Assembly: GCA_002221725.1 (NCBI GenBank)
Contig: NJFT01000236.1
Coordinates: forward strand, 1 to 61,550
DNA: 61,550 nt
Source of the DNA: Scedosporium boydii
Taxonomy: Eukaryota; Ascomycota; Sordariomycetes; Microascales; Microascaceae
Direction: 5' to 3'
Position numbers and translations under genes: made by a program. Under the pieces are notes generated by a model, which saw only the letters and a list, made by a program, of their open reading frames with translations, did no database searches and was not told the DNA's origin. Shown one piece after another: positions 43,357 through 55,793 of the stretch; positions within the stretch are counted from its first letter, which is position 1; the number at the start of each line of letters is the position of its first letter.

Positions 43357-45104
43357 ATGTCAGTCCAAGAGAATGGGGTTGCTATACCCACATTCTGGGG
43401 CACCTCGGGTAGAAAACTGCAGATGCTGGTCGCTGCCATTGCTACGACCGACTTCTTACTCTTCGGGTATGACCAGGGCGTCATGTCCGGCATCATCTCT
43501 GCCGATGCCTTCACCGAAGATTTCCCAGAAGTCGTGACTGGAGGTAGTGCGTACGAGGGCTTCGTGACCTCCATTTACGCCGTTGGCTGCTTCCTCGGCG
43601 CCATCTTCATCCTCCTCTTCGGTGACCACCTGGGCCGTCGCATGTCGATATATCTTGGTGCCGCGACGATGATTGTGGGTGTCATTATCCAGGTTGCCTG
43701 TGTTCCCGTTAGCGGAGGCACCACCGCGCAGTTTATCATCGGGCGTTGTATCACCGGCGTCGGGAATGGGATCAACACTTCTACAATCCCTACCTACCAG
43801 GCCGAGTGCAGCCGCGCCCATAACCGCGGCAAACTCATCTGCATCGAGGGCGGAAATGTCGCCATCGGGACACTGATCGCGTATTGGATCGACTACGGTG
43901 CCATTTACGGCCCTCACGATTTCACTTGGAGGTTTCCAATCGCTTTCCAATGCGTCTTTGCTATTATTGTTCTTATTTTAAACACAAGGCTGTGAGTATC
44001 ATCCCGACGATGCGCTGGGACCAGATGTACTGATTTAGAAGTCTTTCAGTCCGGAATCTCCAAGATGGCTCCTTACCAAAGATAGACCCGAAGAGGCTGC
44101 GATGGTCTTGGCAGCGCTGGCTGGCAAGCCAACAGACGACCACGAGGTTCGCTCCCAGATAACCGCGATTGTTGAATCGATCAAGGCTTCGGGTCACTCT
44201 GGCGGGGTAACGCCCATGTCTGCCCTATTCACCAACGGCAAGACGCAACATTTCAGGCGTATGATCTTGGGATTGTCATCCCAAATGATGCAGCAGCTCT
44301 CTGGGTGCAATGCTGTCATATACTACTTCCCCATTTTGTTCCAGGTGAGCCCACCTTTGCTGTTTACGTCTCACTCTACCACTTGGAGGCCAGCACTAAT
44401 CAAGTCTCAAGACATCTATTGGCGTCTCCCACAACATGGCTCTTCTTCTAGGAGGCGTCAACATGATTGTGTATTCGATCTTTGCAACAACCTCATGGTT
44501 TGCAGTCGAACGCATCGGCCGCCGGAAATTATTCCTCATCGGAACCGTCGGACAATGCTTATCCATGGTTCTCGCCTTTGGTGCTCTCATCCCCGGGACC
44601 GAGGCGGCTGCCAGAGGTGCCGCCGTCGGACTGTTCACTTATATCGCCTTCTTCGGTGCCACTTGGCTACCTCTTCCTTGGTTATACCCAGCGGAGATCA
44701 ACCCTCTAAAGACCCGCGCGAAAGCCAACGCCGTCTCTACGGTCTCAAATTGGTTATGGAATTTCTTCATCGTAATGATTACGCCCGTGCTCGTCGATAA
44801 CATTAGCTGGGGAACATACCTATTCTTCGCCGTCTTGAACGCCATCTTTTTCCCCATCATCTACTTTTTCTACCCCGAAACGTCGCAGCGATCCCTGGAG
44901 GAAATTGATCATATCTTTGCCAAGGGCTACACGGAGAATATGAGCTACGTCCGTGCTGCGAAGGAACTTCCCCGGCTGTCGGGCGAGATTAATGCCCAAA
45001 TTGTGGGGAGGGACGACACAGATGTCGAGGAGAGAGGGAAGGTCAGTCATGAGAGGGACTCTAGAGGTGTCGAAATTACAGAGAAACTTTCGCAATTGGA
45101 CTGA
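43357..45104 (+). CDS. MFS sugar transporter (SP family), 540 aa
   Basis: Exons 43357-43991, 44050-44344 and 44412-45104, with phases consistent at both junctions (GTGAGT/TTCAG, GTGAGC/CAAG). Twelve hydrophobic helices are expected. Family marks are FLLFGYDQGVMSGI (TM1), FGDHLGRRMSIYLG (loop 2-3), GRCITGVGNGINTSTIPTYQ, FTWRFPIAFQ, LPESPRWLLTKDRPEEA, QQLSGCNAVIYYFPILFQ, VERIGRRKLFLIG, LPLPWLYPAEINPLKTRA and FFYPETSQRSLEEIDHIF. This is a plasma-membrane sugar:H+ symporter by family; the substrate is not predictable. All key motifs are intact. The neighbouring DUF4246 gene is on the same strand 1.1 kb upstream. Confidence 0.95.
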
Positions 45105-46134
45105 AGGATAACGAGGACGAAAAAGAAAAGAAACGCGATTGAAACTCGGGGGGGAAGGAGCTGATAAGCCTAACATGTACGGGAGCGTAACGAATCCAAG
45201 GCACGCAGACCTTGTGGTAGATACAGGGCGTGAAAAATAAGAGATACCACTTTGAAGAGATATTGACAAAATATCAACCTAGGTCGTGAAAAACGCCACC
45301 CAACAGAATCAGTTCCGCCCTCATATTGCCCCTCATCATAACTTCATTATTGGTTGCAAGTCGAGCTTTCACGGGATCAGTTTTTTCGTTCCTCAGTGTT
45401 TAGAGCTTTCAGTTTTCGAAAATGCCTCGGTTGCTTGTAACATTCCTCCACTGTGGTTATGCTCTAGGGTCCTATACCCCCCTATGATCATCTCACAATA
45501 AATTATTGCTAAGGGAAAGTATTTACGCAGGGTGATTAGTGGCTGGTGAGATAGTGATATAAGGCCGGCTGGTCTGATTAGTGGTGCTACGTGTGACAGA
45601 CCATCTGACTATCCTTCGGAAAACATAGTATACTGATAATTCCTACGGAATAGCCCTTTCCGGCACACGATTACGCGCTAAAAGTGCCAGGGGACGAGTT
45701 CCAAACAAGGTGATGGGTAAAACCGGATATCCCCTAGAGACACAATCCTGAACCGCCGCTATATTTCGAGGAGGGTTATTAACTGGATGTCTTTGGGGTG
45801 ATACCCGCCAGCTATAGTCTAGTTCATAGACTTACTAGCATGGCATATATACAGACACTGTGATAGAAGGGTAAGAAGCAAGGAAGAAGGACCATAGCGC
45901 GTGTAGTGTTAAATTGCCCTCGAGCCAAGACTGCAGGATGACCTAGGATATTGGTAGGTTAAGACAAATGAGGGAAGATAGTGCTAAATATCTTCCTGGA
46001 ATTGGCTTCTCTCTTTCCTTTCTACGTCGGCCTGTATCTCAAGAAGGAAAAAGAAATATTCCGTATTTATGTGGGGGAATAGGGTATTTCAATCTGTCTA
46101 GGAGGAGCGGTCATTCTAGAAAGCAGTTACGAGA
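45105..46134. other. convergent 3' region, no gene
   Basis: Between the transporter stop (plus) and the LaeA-like stop (minus). AT-rich at 45480-46000. Small frames only. Confidence 0.5.
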
Positions 46135-47738
46135 TCAGGCATCTCCCTCGCTTTCCTCCGGCTTCCGACCCCACACAACCCTCTGCGGGAAGTAAGGGTA
46201 AAACTTGCCCGACCTGATCTCTCTTCGGAAGTGCGAGATGTAAACCTGTATCTCCTCCCTCGTCCAACCGACCGTGCTCGCCATAAACAAGATATAACCC
46301 TCAATATCCGACTCCAAGGCCACTTGGCTCAAAGTCCCCAGTTCCTTCAAGTGCGGGTCCTTAGGCCATGGTCCCATCGGGTTCTGGTAAAACGGTCAGC
46401 ACGGCGTAGCCGGTGTTATGCGGAAGGACTGCACTTGCCTTATAATTGAACTCTTGGATGTCTATGAAACCCGCGGCCTCCATCCCCTTCCTCTGCAGAT
46501 CCTGCTCTAAAATAAGACACGTGTTACCCATCTTCTTGCCACCCTCCTCGTAGAACTTCCCCCACTGTCCTAGCGCCGAGTCCTCTGAAATCACCGCGTG
46601 GTCACTCTTGTAGTAACAGGACGCCTCATAGCTCTGGACCCAGCCTCCTGGTTTCGTCACCTTGAATGCCTCTGCGAAGAGGGCGTTCCAGTCAGGCACG
46701 CTTCCCAGGAGCCAGCGGAGGTGGACGAAGTCGAAAGTGTCCGGGGCGAAGGTCCATTCGCGGGTATAGTCCTCGATTTCACTGCCATCTTGTTTAGCTG
46801 GTGTAACATCTCATGGCCGCCGTATCACAGTAACTCACAACTTTAGGTTCGGTGGGATCCAGCTGGGTTGAATAGGGGAGATGTCGGTTCCCGTTACTTC
46901 AGCCTCTGGGAATTCATCCGCGAAGTCTCTGGGACCCGGTTAGCGCAGCCGCTAAAATCCGTCTTAGGTTAGGAGCAGACGCACATCGCCCAAAGACCGG
47001 TTCCCGTTCCAACATCAAGGACCCGCTATGAATATATTAGAGACGGCGGACAGTAAAGGCGGTGGGCCACAGCGACGGGCGTGGAGGTAGAGGATTACCT
47101 TTATTTTCTCCTTCTCAAGAGGCGCGAGGAATAGTTTGCCACCGATCCCGAGTGTCAGTCCGTGGTGACTTGCATAGTAGTTAGCAGACGGTCTTTGCGC
47201 GTGGATGCTGGAAAGAGGGACATACTTGATATCCATTGACTCGTTCCCCTGCTCGTCATTTGTCCCCCTTCATTAAACACGAAGTTAGTCGACGAACTCG
47301 GCAAGCGCGCAGTTCGGCGGGAATAAGAATACCAATATTTGGCATTCCCAACCTCGCTGTGGAATCGCCGTCCATGGAGAGTCCTATAATTCAAAATACT
47401 CGACGAGACGGAGGCAGTGGACGTATTTATTGACTCCCCAAGTGCCGACTCGGCGTCATCCTCAACCGGGTACTGGACCATAATGTCAGAGGAATGTGCG
47501 GTGGCTCACTTGCTACTTATTCGCCTACCTGCGCCCAATGCTCGGCCGGTAGAATGCCAGCCGAAGTCGAAGATAAGGGGTCCCTTCCTCCCGATGGCGG
47601 GCTGGAGGGCCCTGAGCCGGGAGGGGACTTTCTGGGAGGGGATTTTCCGGTCGTGGGCGACTTCGAACTGCCAGGGGACTTTCCTGGAGAGGACGGTTTC
47701 GACCCGGGAGGGGATTTCTTCGCCTTGTCGTCCGCCAT
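46135..47738 (-). CDS. LaeA-like SAM-dependent methyltransferase, 394 aa, eight exons
   Basis: Exons (complement): 47529-47738, 47333-47472, 47226-47267, 47099-47168, 46985-47025, 46839-46928, 46439-46781 and 46135-46383; every phase closes. The N-terminus is Lys/Ser/Pro-rich ([20 protein letters not shown]) and leads to LPAEHWAQ and [19 protein letters not shown]. The methyltransferase fold has [20 protein letters not shown], motif [53 protein letters not shown] and PGGWVQSYE; the end is [18 protein letters not shown]. LaeA-like proteins are nuclear or cytosolic methyltransferases; the founder controls secondary metabolism, but most paralogues are untested. Intron 7 uses a GC donor (GCAAGT...CCAG). 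The gene is intact. Confidence 0.92.
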
Positions 47739-48502
47739 CTCTTGTGCGAAGTGAGTTGAACAATTGTCTGGTGAAGAAAGACGGAGAAATTGCCGTGTTG
47801 TGAGATGGATTTTGGGAAGAGTGAGACGGACCCGCTTCTGTCCATGATCTACAACTTCTCCAAGTACCTCGTATAAATTGACGTGGCGGGACCCCAAATG
47901 AGGCCACAGACCAATTTCTTCATCTGCCTCCGCATGTCACTCTGTCCCCCTCACAGACGTGGCATCGACCGCGGACAGGGGGGCGGCGGGGGTGTTCCCG
48001 GATAAGACGAATAAAGTGACACACTGACACATAGATATGCATGGTCTCCAATGACATGGAATGAATCCCTGCGGGTCGTTTCCTGGAACCCAGAAATGAT
48101 ATATGACGAGTGATAAAGAGCTGCTGCGACGGGATGCCAAGAGAGGAACTGGCCGCGGTGACAAATAGCTGGGCCACAGGAGCACAGATAACAATTGAAG
48201 AATGCGAGAAATGCTAATTACAGTCCCGACGAGAGGACGTTCGACTTGGCATTAACTCATAGCGTAGCGTCGTCGTCACATAAATCATGGAGCTACCGCC
48301 ACTGATGGCGTTTTATCACTCAGCGGGGTCTGGCACCTCGAGCTACATTCTATTCGAGTAATTCATGACCTCATACAATTTTTCTTTTCTCTCATTTAAT
48401 CGCCCGTATCACGCTTTCGGATTTCCCTTTGGGCGTTCTTAATAAGAGCCCTCATTCTCGTGCGGTTCCGCAAACGAACATTCCCTTACCTCCTTTCCCC
48501 AT
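47739..48502. other. intergenic between two minus-strand genes
   Basis: Promoter of the LaeA-like gene and 3' flank of the amino-acid oxidase gene. No gene is supported; short frames are unremarkable. Confidence 0.5.
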
Positions 48503-50478
48503 TCACCATGCCCCCGTAGCGCTCGCCGCCTTCAGTTCCGTAACAACTGCGCCAATGGCTACATCCGACGTCCCCAAGTGTGTCGGGAAAGCATACTCCT
48601 GATCGGGCTTACTATCCGAGAGAGGTGGCCAACGACGTGTAATGTCGTGCCCGGGGCTAAACCCAGGATTATAGGCTCGGAACTCAAACTTGACCTTTTC
48701 ATGGTCCCTGTTGCCGTTAAGAGAGGCAATTTGTTCGACAGTACCCCCGGGGCCCACGTCTTGGGCGTGATCTGATCCATTGCTGTCTCGGGGGTTGGTT
48801 TGCTCCGTTGACTGAGGTGGTGGATACTGTAAGGGAGGCAGATGAGGGTCATGGAGCATTTCCCTCACGACGTTCAGCGCCGAGTCTGCGGCCCCGGAAA
48901 TCCACGTGTGGTGGTAGGATAGATGCTCGCCGGCAAAGTAGACCATTCCATTTTCTTCGGGCTTGCAAGCTTCCTTGAAGCGATGAAATTGACCCGGCAG
49001 GAACATGGCGTCTCCTGTAGCGGTTGAGGCGGACCAGACGGCATCTGAGCTCTCGATGAGAAGGTCATACACGTTGACCTGGGTCCCGCCGTCGTACGTC
49101 CGGCCGCGGTACATCTCGTCGATACAGTTAAGCGCAAGGGCACGTCTCTCGAGGGCTGTGAGAGGCAACCAGTTTGATGCGTCCGTCATCCTGAAGAGCG
49201 AATGAAGAATTGGTTAGCCTAGGTTAATCACGAAAGCAAGGGAAGAGTCTCTTACCATGCATAGACAAGGAGAACACCGGGACCATGCTCGTTGGTACCA
49301 CGACCATCGATACCGTTGGATGGGAAAACGATCCATCGTATGGGGAGATCGGTAGTGCTCTGCCCACCCACGGAAGGGTTTGGTTCGACGCGCTCCCAGA
49401 AACGAGTCTTGAAACGCAAGCCCATCTTGTACAGAGCCTCAAAATGCATCGATCGGATTGCCATCTCCTTCGCGACGCTCCAACGCGGGCGGTCGACAAT
49501 CATTCGCAGGGCCGCTGGCGGGATGGCAAAGACAACACGGTCAAAATCGGCCCAGAGGGTGCCATTGTAGCCCGTTGCAGTGATTCGAGCCTTGCTTCTT
49601 CCATCGTCGTGCTCGACCATGTGGAGCCCCGTTACACGCGCGCCAAACGTGATGTTTTTGTACCCAACCAGCTTGGCCATGGCTTGAGGCAGGAGACTCA
49701 TCCCCCCCTTGATAGTCCGCCACTCCGGTTCGTTGAAGTCCATGCTCTGCATGATGAGCTCAGGGACACTGAGGGAAAACTGGTTTGTCTGAGACAGGAC
49801 TGTTTCGACGAAATCTATGACGATGTCCGGCCAACCCATGGCGGATTTACAGTAGAATCGAAAGGTAAAGTCGTCGAAGTCCTTGACAATCTTCTTGAAC
49901 TCCTCCTCGAAATTCTTCTTGAGTTTCTCAATGAAGTCACCGACGGCCTCAGTGAGCAAGTCTTTGGCAGTCTTATGCAAGTAGCCTTCGGGCACATTCC
50001 AACCCAAAGTGGCCGGAGTTGTGGCGGCTGCTTGAATTTCGATTCGCTTGCCCCCGAAGTAGACATCATTTCCGGGACTGGTCTGGATATACTTGATCAG
50101 ATCAACCGTGTCGGCTGGATCCTGATGGTTGACATAGCTGACGAGCTGGTAGAAGATTTTATGGAAGTCCGACATCGGTACACGCATCGCGCCGGCCTCG
50201 TAATACTGGTCCTTTTCGGTGGTAAAATAGTGGGTGTGCACACGACCTCCTATGCGACCGGAGCCCTCAAAGATTCGGACATGGTGACCTCGACTTTGAA
50301 GGAGGAGTGCGGTGTAGAGCCCTGAAATCCCTCCACCGACGATACCGACGGTGAGTGCTAAATCAACCAACCATGGTTAGCGGAACAAATGACCCATGAT
50401 GTCAACAGCTAAGGAGCTCTGGGGGTGTGGTCTGGAGTGTCGGGTCTTACGGCCGAGTCTACGGTCAGGGTCGGGCAT
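48503..50478 (-). CDS. L-amino-acid oxidase (flavin amine oxidase), about 605 aa
   Basis: Exons (complement) 50451-50478, 49256-50357 and 48503-49190, with phases 1 and 2 both closing. The first coding codons give MPDPDRRLG, then LTVGIVGGGISGLYTALLL (FAD Rossmann motif) and FEGSGRIGGRVHTH (GG doublet). Later come EAGAMRVPMSDFHKIFY (substrate/FAD Arg), TIKGGMSLLPQAMA, DRVVFAIPPAALRM, VYFAGEHLSYHHTWISGA (C-terminal FAD motif) and SALNVV. These enzymes deaminate L-amino acids to keto acids, NH3 and H2O2; fungal versions serve nitrogen scavenging or defence. No signal peptide is seen in this model, but an in-frame stretch before the chosen ATG (DRDTKDFAE) suggests a further 5' exon, so the true start may be upstream. 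Confidence 0.9.
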
Positions 50479-52170
50479 CTCAGCGAAATCCTTGGTGTCC
50501 CGATCTGAACTGCAGTGGTAGGTTGGTTAGAGATGAATATCTAGAGAGCAGGGTTGGTATCGTCTAAGCAGAGCATGCGTCCACGGAAGTGAAGGCCGAC
50601 ATCGTTTATATAATTTATCTGGCGTGCTGAAGAATAGAGTCCACGGCGCCAATGATTTGCGGATACCAGCAGTCCAATTCTACCCATCGCTCACTTTGAC
50701 TTTGCCATTCCCTATTGGTGAGGTGAGTACGAAGTAGTATTCTTCAAGACGCGGTATGAGGGTATTGGGTACCCATACTTCATGCATACTGTCCATCAGC
50801 GAAATGTGGATGTACGTAAACTCACAGCCTGGGCATAACTTGGTTATTCTTGACTTGGATTTGTCTTTCGAAATCGACAGGCGGCCTCCGTAGTGAAGTA
50901 TCATGACGAAATATGTGGCTCTCGATGAAATCTAGTAGCTACTGGAAAGCGGAGAGAGTGACTCGGGAATGGGGCCCAACGTGTTGCTCAGTTGCTCAGC
51001 CTGGCTCCTGAGGTACATGAAGGCTTGAGCCATAGTCTCTGCGGAACTTTTCTTTGTCCTGAGCATCGCAAGCCACAGAAGCGGTGTCAAAGGTAGCAAG
51101 TTACGCAGGCTATAGGGGCAAAACAACAGGACCTCCTTTCACCTTAAGAAAAAGAAGAAGAAAAAAAAAATCCCCTGATGCCTTACATCAAACACGGCGA
51201 TTTATCGGTTCTGCTCAAGCTTCAGGTCCACAGTCGCAGGAATCCTTGTTCTTCCAAGTCAAGCCACCATCTCCCCCCGATGACGTATCAGCCGCGGAGG
51301 TAGCTATGATGACAAGAGGGGAACGCGGACACTTGTCTGCCCAACGACTGAGTGTCTAGATTTTTCCCTTCCAAGGCTCAACACTTGCGTCCAATACATG
51401 AGATTGGAGCTACACCCACCCCGAAACCAGCTGAAATTTGGGCAGGTCTAACTCCTAACATCTTTAGACTGTCGTCGTCATCGTAGATGTGCGATCGAAT
51501 GGGAAGCTTTTTTTTCCAACAATCCGGTGAGAGCCCAATATTAGGTCTTTTCAATGGAAGCAAATTTCACGGATGGATGAGTTGGTTAATTTCAGGCGAG
51601 GGTGGGAAGAGGCACCGCCCTACCCGCCACAATATGATATTAGGTTGCGGATGGATGTGCATACAGCCCAGACTTGAAAATTTTGCTCCAGGGCCATCTC
51701 CTGGATTGGGCTTTTCTAACATATTCCCTCGCTGTCTATGTCCGGGTTTAACTGGCACTATGACCATCTGTTTGTGCAGCCCTTGGTCAGTCAAACTGCG
51801 TTTTGTGTTCAGTTGATATCATCATTGTACTTGAGCCCGACCCCAAGACGATAGACTATACTTAGGCTCTAGTGCTATTTACTTCCAGGCTATACGGATT
51901 CCACATGAACAGGTACCTTGGAGACGAGACCTACACCAACTTTGAGCACTTACCACTTCACTGCCTTCAGCAGCCCAACTCTCACGGGCTATCCATGAAT
52001 ATTGATCTTCTCGCCACCTCGGTGTCTTTATTACCCTTTCCCCACGGCTGTTAGATTGCCCAACGCCCACTGCATCATGCATAATCATACCTTTCGTTTA
52101 TTGACCTTGCTTGCGTTACTTTGTTTGTCTCGTAGCATCCGCTCTGCCCTTTGACGGTTTTACATCCTCC
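50479..52170. other. 1.7-kb divergent intergenic region
   Basis: Promoters of the oxidase (minus) and the four-exon membrane protein (plus). A possible signal-peptide frame starts at ATG 52077 (MHNHTFRLLTLLALLCL), but it is one base out of frame with the gene that follows. No other gene is supported. Confidence 0.5.
50606..50612 (-). promoter_or_regulatory. TATA box (TATATAA)
   Basis: On the minus strand about 130 nt upstream of the oxidase ATG. The surrounding TTTATATAATTTA is near-palindromic. Confidence 0.45.
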
Positions 52171-54292
52171 ATGGCCATGTCTCGCCCAGTGTACGACTTT
52201 AGAGCGTGCAATGATGCTCTCCATGCCATCATGAATGGGACCCTGATTGTCAAGGGCGTTTCAAATGCGACGCTCGCCGCGTCAGGCTGGATCTGGGACG
52301 GGCCGGTCGGCGGCCTGAAGAAAAGTTTTCCGCGGCAGTTGATCACCGCAATCACGTACAAAGGTATTCATTGACGTGTGGGGGGACAATTTGTATTCGT
52401 CCCAGCTACCTACTTGCTATTCAGATAGTGGGAATGCCCGGAACTCCTGCGTGTCATGCAGAAGTATCCTCTTTATCACGGGTGTGTCGTCTGGTGTTAC
52501 CTTCCGACTAACACGATTGCGAATCACCTTCACTAGGCTGCGTCGAGCTCTGCGGCAACATAACCCAGATGAACCCCCCCAAAACCATCCTCAACATCAC
52601 CGCAACCTGGGTCTTCCCTCTCTCCATCCTATTCTCCCTCCCCTTCGAGTCTTCTAGTGGCACTGGGTCTCAAGGAATTTTCTCCGCGGTTTCCGCTTGG
52701 CTGGGGTCCCCTCAGACATCTCTTGCAGCCATCATATTCAACTTTGGCCAAACTCGGCTCTGCCATCAACGGTCGAAAGCTAAAGACCGGATATGGGCGG
52801 ACGCATACTATGCATTGAGCTGTTTTAACCAATTTGAACTCCCGGGAGAGGACGAAGACAAGGGCGAAGAGGAAGACGACAAAGTTGTTGGCCAAAAGTT
52901 CATGAACACACTTATCTATGGGCTGTTTAGACCGTTGAAAGACGGCCCGACGACCCCAGAGGACAAAGTTGACATTGAGTATACAAGGCAACTCCTCAAA
53001 GCACTTGCAAGCCAGCTTCGCAGTTTAAGGCGCCGGGGTATCGTTCCAATGCTCCTTAGCCTCCTATCATTCTTGACTACTTTCATCTTCTCCGTCGTGC
53101 TCGCCTTTTCCGATGTCAATGGGGACCTTGACGTGACACCTTTGACCATTGGCCTCTTATATTCATGGCTGCCACTGCTCGTTATTTATAGCATCATGGA
53201 CCGGAATCCTGTCTCGTCCGAGAGGACGGCGTGAGGTTTCCCTTTTACTGGTATGCCATTGCACAGCTAGGCTAACAAGGACTACAGAGAGTTGATGTCA
53301 CGCTGGCTATACAACGTCAACGCGGTTCGTGAATGGAGGAATGCCGAGCAACCGCTAGATATGCCCGAGCCCGCCTGGTGGGAAAATACGGGCGACCTCC
53401 CGAACAAATTCAGAGTGGGCGAGTTCATCGGCCAGGGCCGCCGCATGATACACTGCGGATTGGTACACGCAGTAGCCTCCACCATACCAGAGCCCGACCG
53501 GATAGGTGACACCCCGGCTGACCGGATGGAAGCCACCCGCTTGTCTGACAGCACAGGAGACACGAGCCCCCTGGGCCCCCTCGCGCAGTACGATGTGAAA
53601 GCGTACGCTGTCATCCACAGGTTAAAAGGGCGCCGCCCAGGCCTATGGTGGTCTGCTGCCATTCGTGCAGAGTGCCTCGTCTGCAGCCAGATCATGATGG
53701 CTGTTCTGGTCGCCATAACTTCCCCCACTGTTGGGATTGGGTGCTGGTCTGGAAGTTTTATTGTTTACGGTGTTTTGACCAGCGTCAGCTGGGCATTTAA
53801 TTTGTTTCAAAGGACCCCTGGACCTTGGGGTAGGCTCTTTTGCCACATGGCCAATATCATAGCGCTTGCTTTTCTAGTTTTCGTTACTAGCCTCATTGTA
53901 TGTTTCATTTCTGTTATGTCGCCATTCATCTCTTGTTGTTTCTTGTTGGCAGCGTATTGACTTTGCTTCGTTTTTCATTCCTGTCTTCGCTCCTCCAGCT
54001 ATCAGGTGCACTGAACAACTGCATCTGCAACATTTCGTGGCCAGCCCATTCCCCAAACGGCGGCTACATGATTTTTGAAGATTTTGATTTCATCCGAGAT
54101 AATTTTAATGTTGTCATTCCTTGGGTTATTGCCTGCGTCGTCGGATTCCTTGTCGTCATCATCGTTTTATTTAGGTCGTTGTTTTGGTGGCTTACATGCA
54201 AGCCTCTTTGGGATGAACCGTTGACTGCTCCCCGGGAGAGGGAGATGGAGAGGAGGGCTCAGGTTAAGGCTAGTACGGATTGGCTGCAGTAA
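52171..54292 (+). CDS. fungal multi-pass membrane protein, function unknown
   Basis: Exons 52171-52363, 52537-53230, 53288-53897 and 53999-54292 join with phases 1, 2 and 0 (596 aa from ATG 52171). Intron 1 has CTAAC and CACTAG; splicing creates ITYKGCVELCGNITQMN, a C-x3-C-G segment seen in a large unnamed fungal family. Predicted TM segments include TATWVFPLSILFSLPF, GIVPMLLSLLSFLTTFIFS, LTIGLLYSWLPLLVIYSI, MANIIALAFLVFVTSLI and VIPWVIACVVGFLVVIIVLF; conserved-type text is ELMSRWLYNVNAVREW. The 5' end is unsure: the frame is open back to about 52111 without ATG, and a good signal-peptide frame (52077) lies one base out of phase, so an additional 5' exon or a frameshift is possible. Confidence 0.7.
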
Positions 54293-54638
54293 CATAGAGT
54301 TGAATGGACCAAAGGTACACCTTTTAACCGAAGGGTTAGGCGACCAATAGCCATTTCGTGGAATAGATATTGCACTTCCATATCGTTGGGGAATAGATCC
54401 GCGCGGAAGGTTCTGCAACTTCGTGGAGAGCGTTTACTGGATGTGGTCAATTTCTCATTGAGAGGTCGTGCCCTATGTGCGTCACCGATCCACGCAAGGA
54501 AGCCCAAGTTATATCCTGTTCCCTTCTATTTTTACATAGGCGAACCGCATATATCGCCCTTCAAGTTTCTGAAATCATAGTGCAAACTAAATCCGCCTTA
54601 ATAATTTTACAGCAGTTTTTTTCTGGATGTCCATTGTT
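54293..54638. other. convergent 3' region
   Basis: Between the membrane-protein stop and the receptor gene stop. No gene is seen. Confidence 0.5.
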
Positions 54639-55793
54639 CTATGTGCCCTTTGGGTCCCTATCATATGTCACCGTAATCTTGGAGTGCTTCCAGACTTTGT
54701 TATGGCCATCCCCGTCTCGCAGTATATCACGCTGACTCTCCGCGTCGTCACTATCGAGTCGGATCGCGTCTGCGGTATAGCCGTGAGCACGTCGATTCAG
54801 TTCGAAATCGGTCGTGCCGCCAGAGCGAATTCCACCTGGCGCATACGCGGCGGTGGGCCCCCTTTTACCTGAGCTGTTTCCATGACTGCCGAACGGTAAA
54901 TATTTGACGAGTGGACGAAGAGCGACTAAGGAGGCGGTCAAGATGGAGACACCGAACTCGAGGACCGAGCTAAGAACGTTGACTGTTAGTACTGCTGAGG
55001 AGTAGGGGATATTAACATAGACAATGAATAGAAGAGGAACAAGACCATACTAGATAAAAGACTCAAGTTGGAGGGATAAGGAAGTTTCAACGTCGGTGGC
55101 GTTGACGATTAGGACCAAACTGCTGAGCCGTACAACACTGATGACCACAGTCACGGCACCGAGTCCCAGCAAGAACATAATAGCTATCTTGGTCCTCCGG
55201 CCGATCTGCAAGCCCTTGAGCAAGAAGATTGGCAGCACTGCGTAGAACAGCGCCGAAGCGATATCCAGAGCCGACACGGCAAAGCCCAGGCCCGCCAAGT
55301 GCTTGAATGACATGCACTTCCCCGTGCCGTCGCCCCATACCACTTTCAGCGGGATGCACTGTAACACGTCGACCAGAAGGCAGCCCAGGGCGTAGATGGC
55401 GATGATCACCATGGATATTATCAGCATGCGCTTGACGCGAGGCATGCTCTCCTGGACGATGCGGAGCAGGACCAGGGCGACGCTGATACGCACAATGGGA
55501 AAGCTGGCAACGTAGGTGATCTGGGAGACTGTAAAGTACTTGGAGGCGTTCATTTGGTCGTAGTTCCGGAGGGTGGCAATCACAGCCGGGTCGGTGATAC
55601 CGAAGCCGTACGAGAGAGCCGCGAAACAGAAGGCGCACATGATGATGAAGCCTGTGAGAGCCACGAGGATAACATAGTCGTCGTACCCGAGCTTGGTCAG
55701 CTTGATGCGCACCCAGAGTCGCGCGATCACGACGACGAGATCGATGGCGATGAAGGCCGCCATCACGGCGCGGAGAGAGTCGAGCCTTGACAT
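54639..55793 (-). CDS. PTH11-like rhodopsin-fold integral membrane protein, 357 aa
   Basis: Two exons (complement) 55051-55793 and 54639-54969. The intron has GTATGG donor, CTAAC branch site and CTTAG acceptor, and splits a Tyr codon (ESFI-Y-SVLEFGVSI). Seven hydrophobic helices in the order usual for the fungal 'Rhodopsin domain': RAVMAAFIAIDLVVVIARLW, YDDYVILVALTGFIIMC, SQITYVASFPIVRISVALVL, MVIIAIYALGCLLVDVLQC, LGFAVSALDIASALFYAVL, IAIMFLLGLGAVTVVISVV and SILTASLVALRPLVKYLPFG. A polar cytosolic tail of about 75 residues follows. There is no CFEM domain. It is a plasma-membrane sensor by analogy with Pth11; the ligand is unknown. The chosen ATG (55793) is the first in frame. Confidence 0.85.

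Noticed and set aside
49285..50325. 346-aa open frame on the plus strand across the amino-acid oxidase gene
   Set aside because: It is antisense to a gene with clear FAD motifs and valid introns, and its translation has no recognisable domain. It is treated as a shadow of the oxidase coding sequence.
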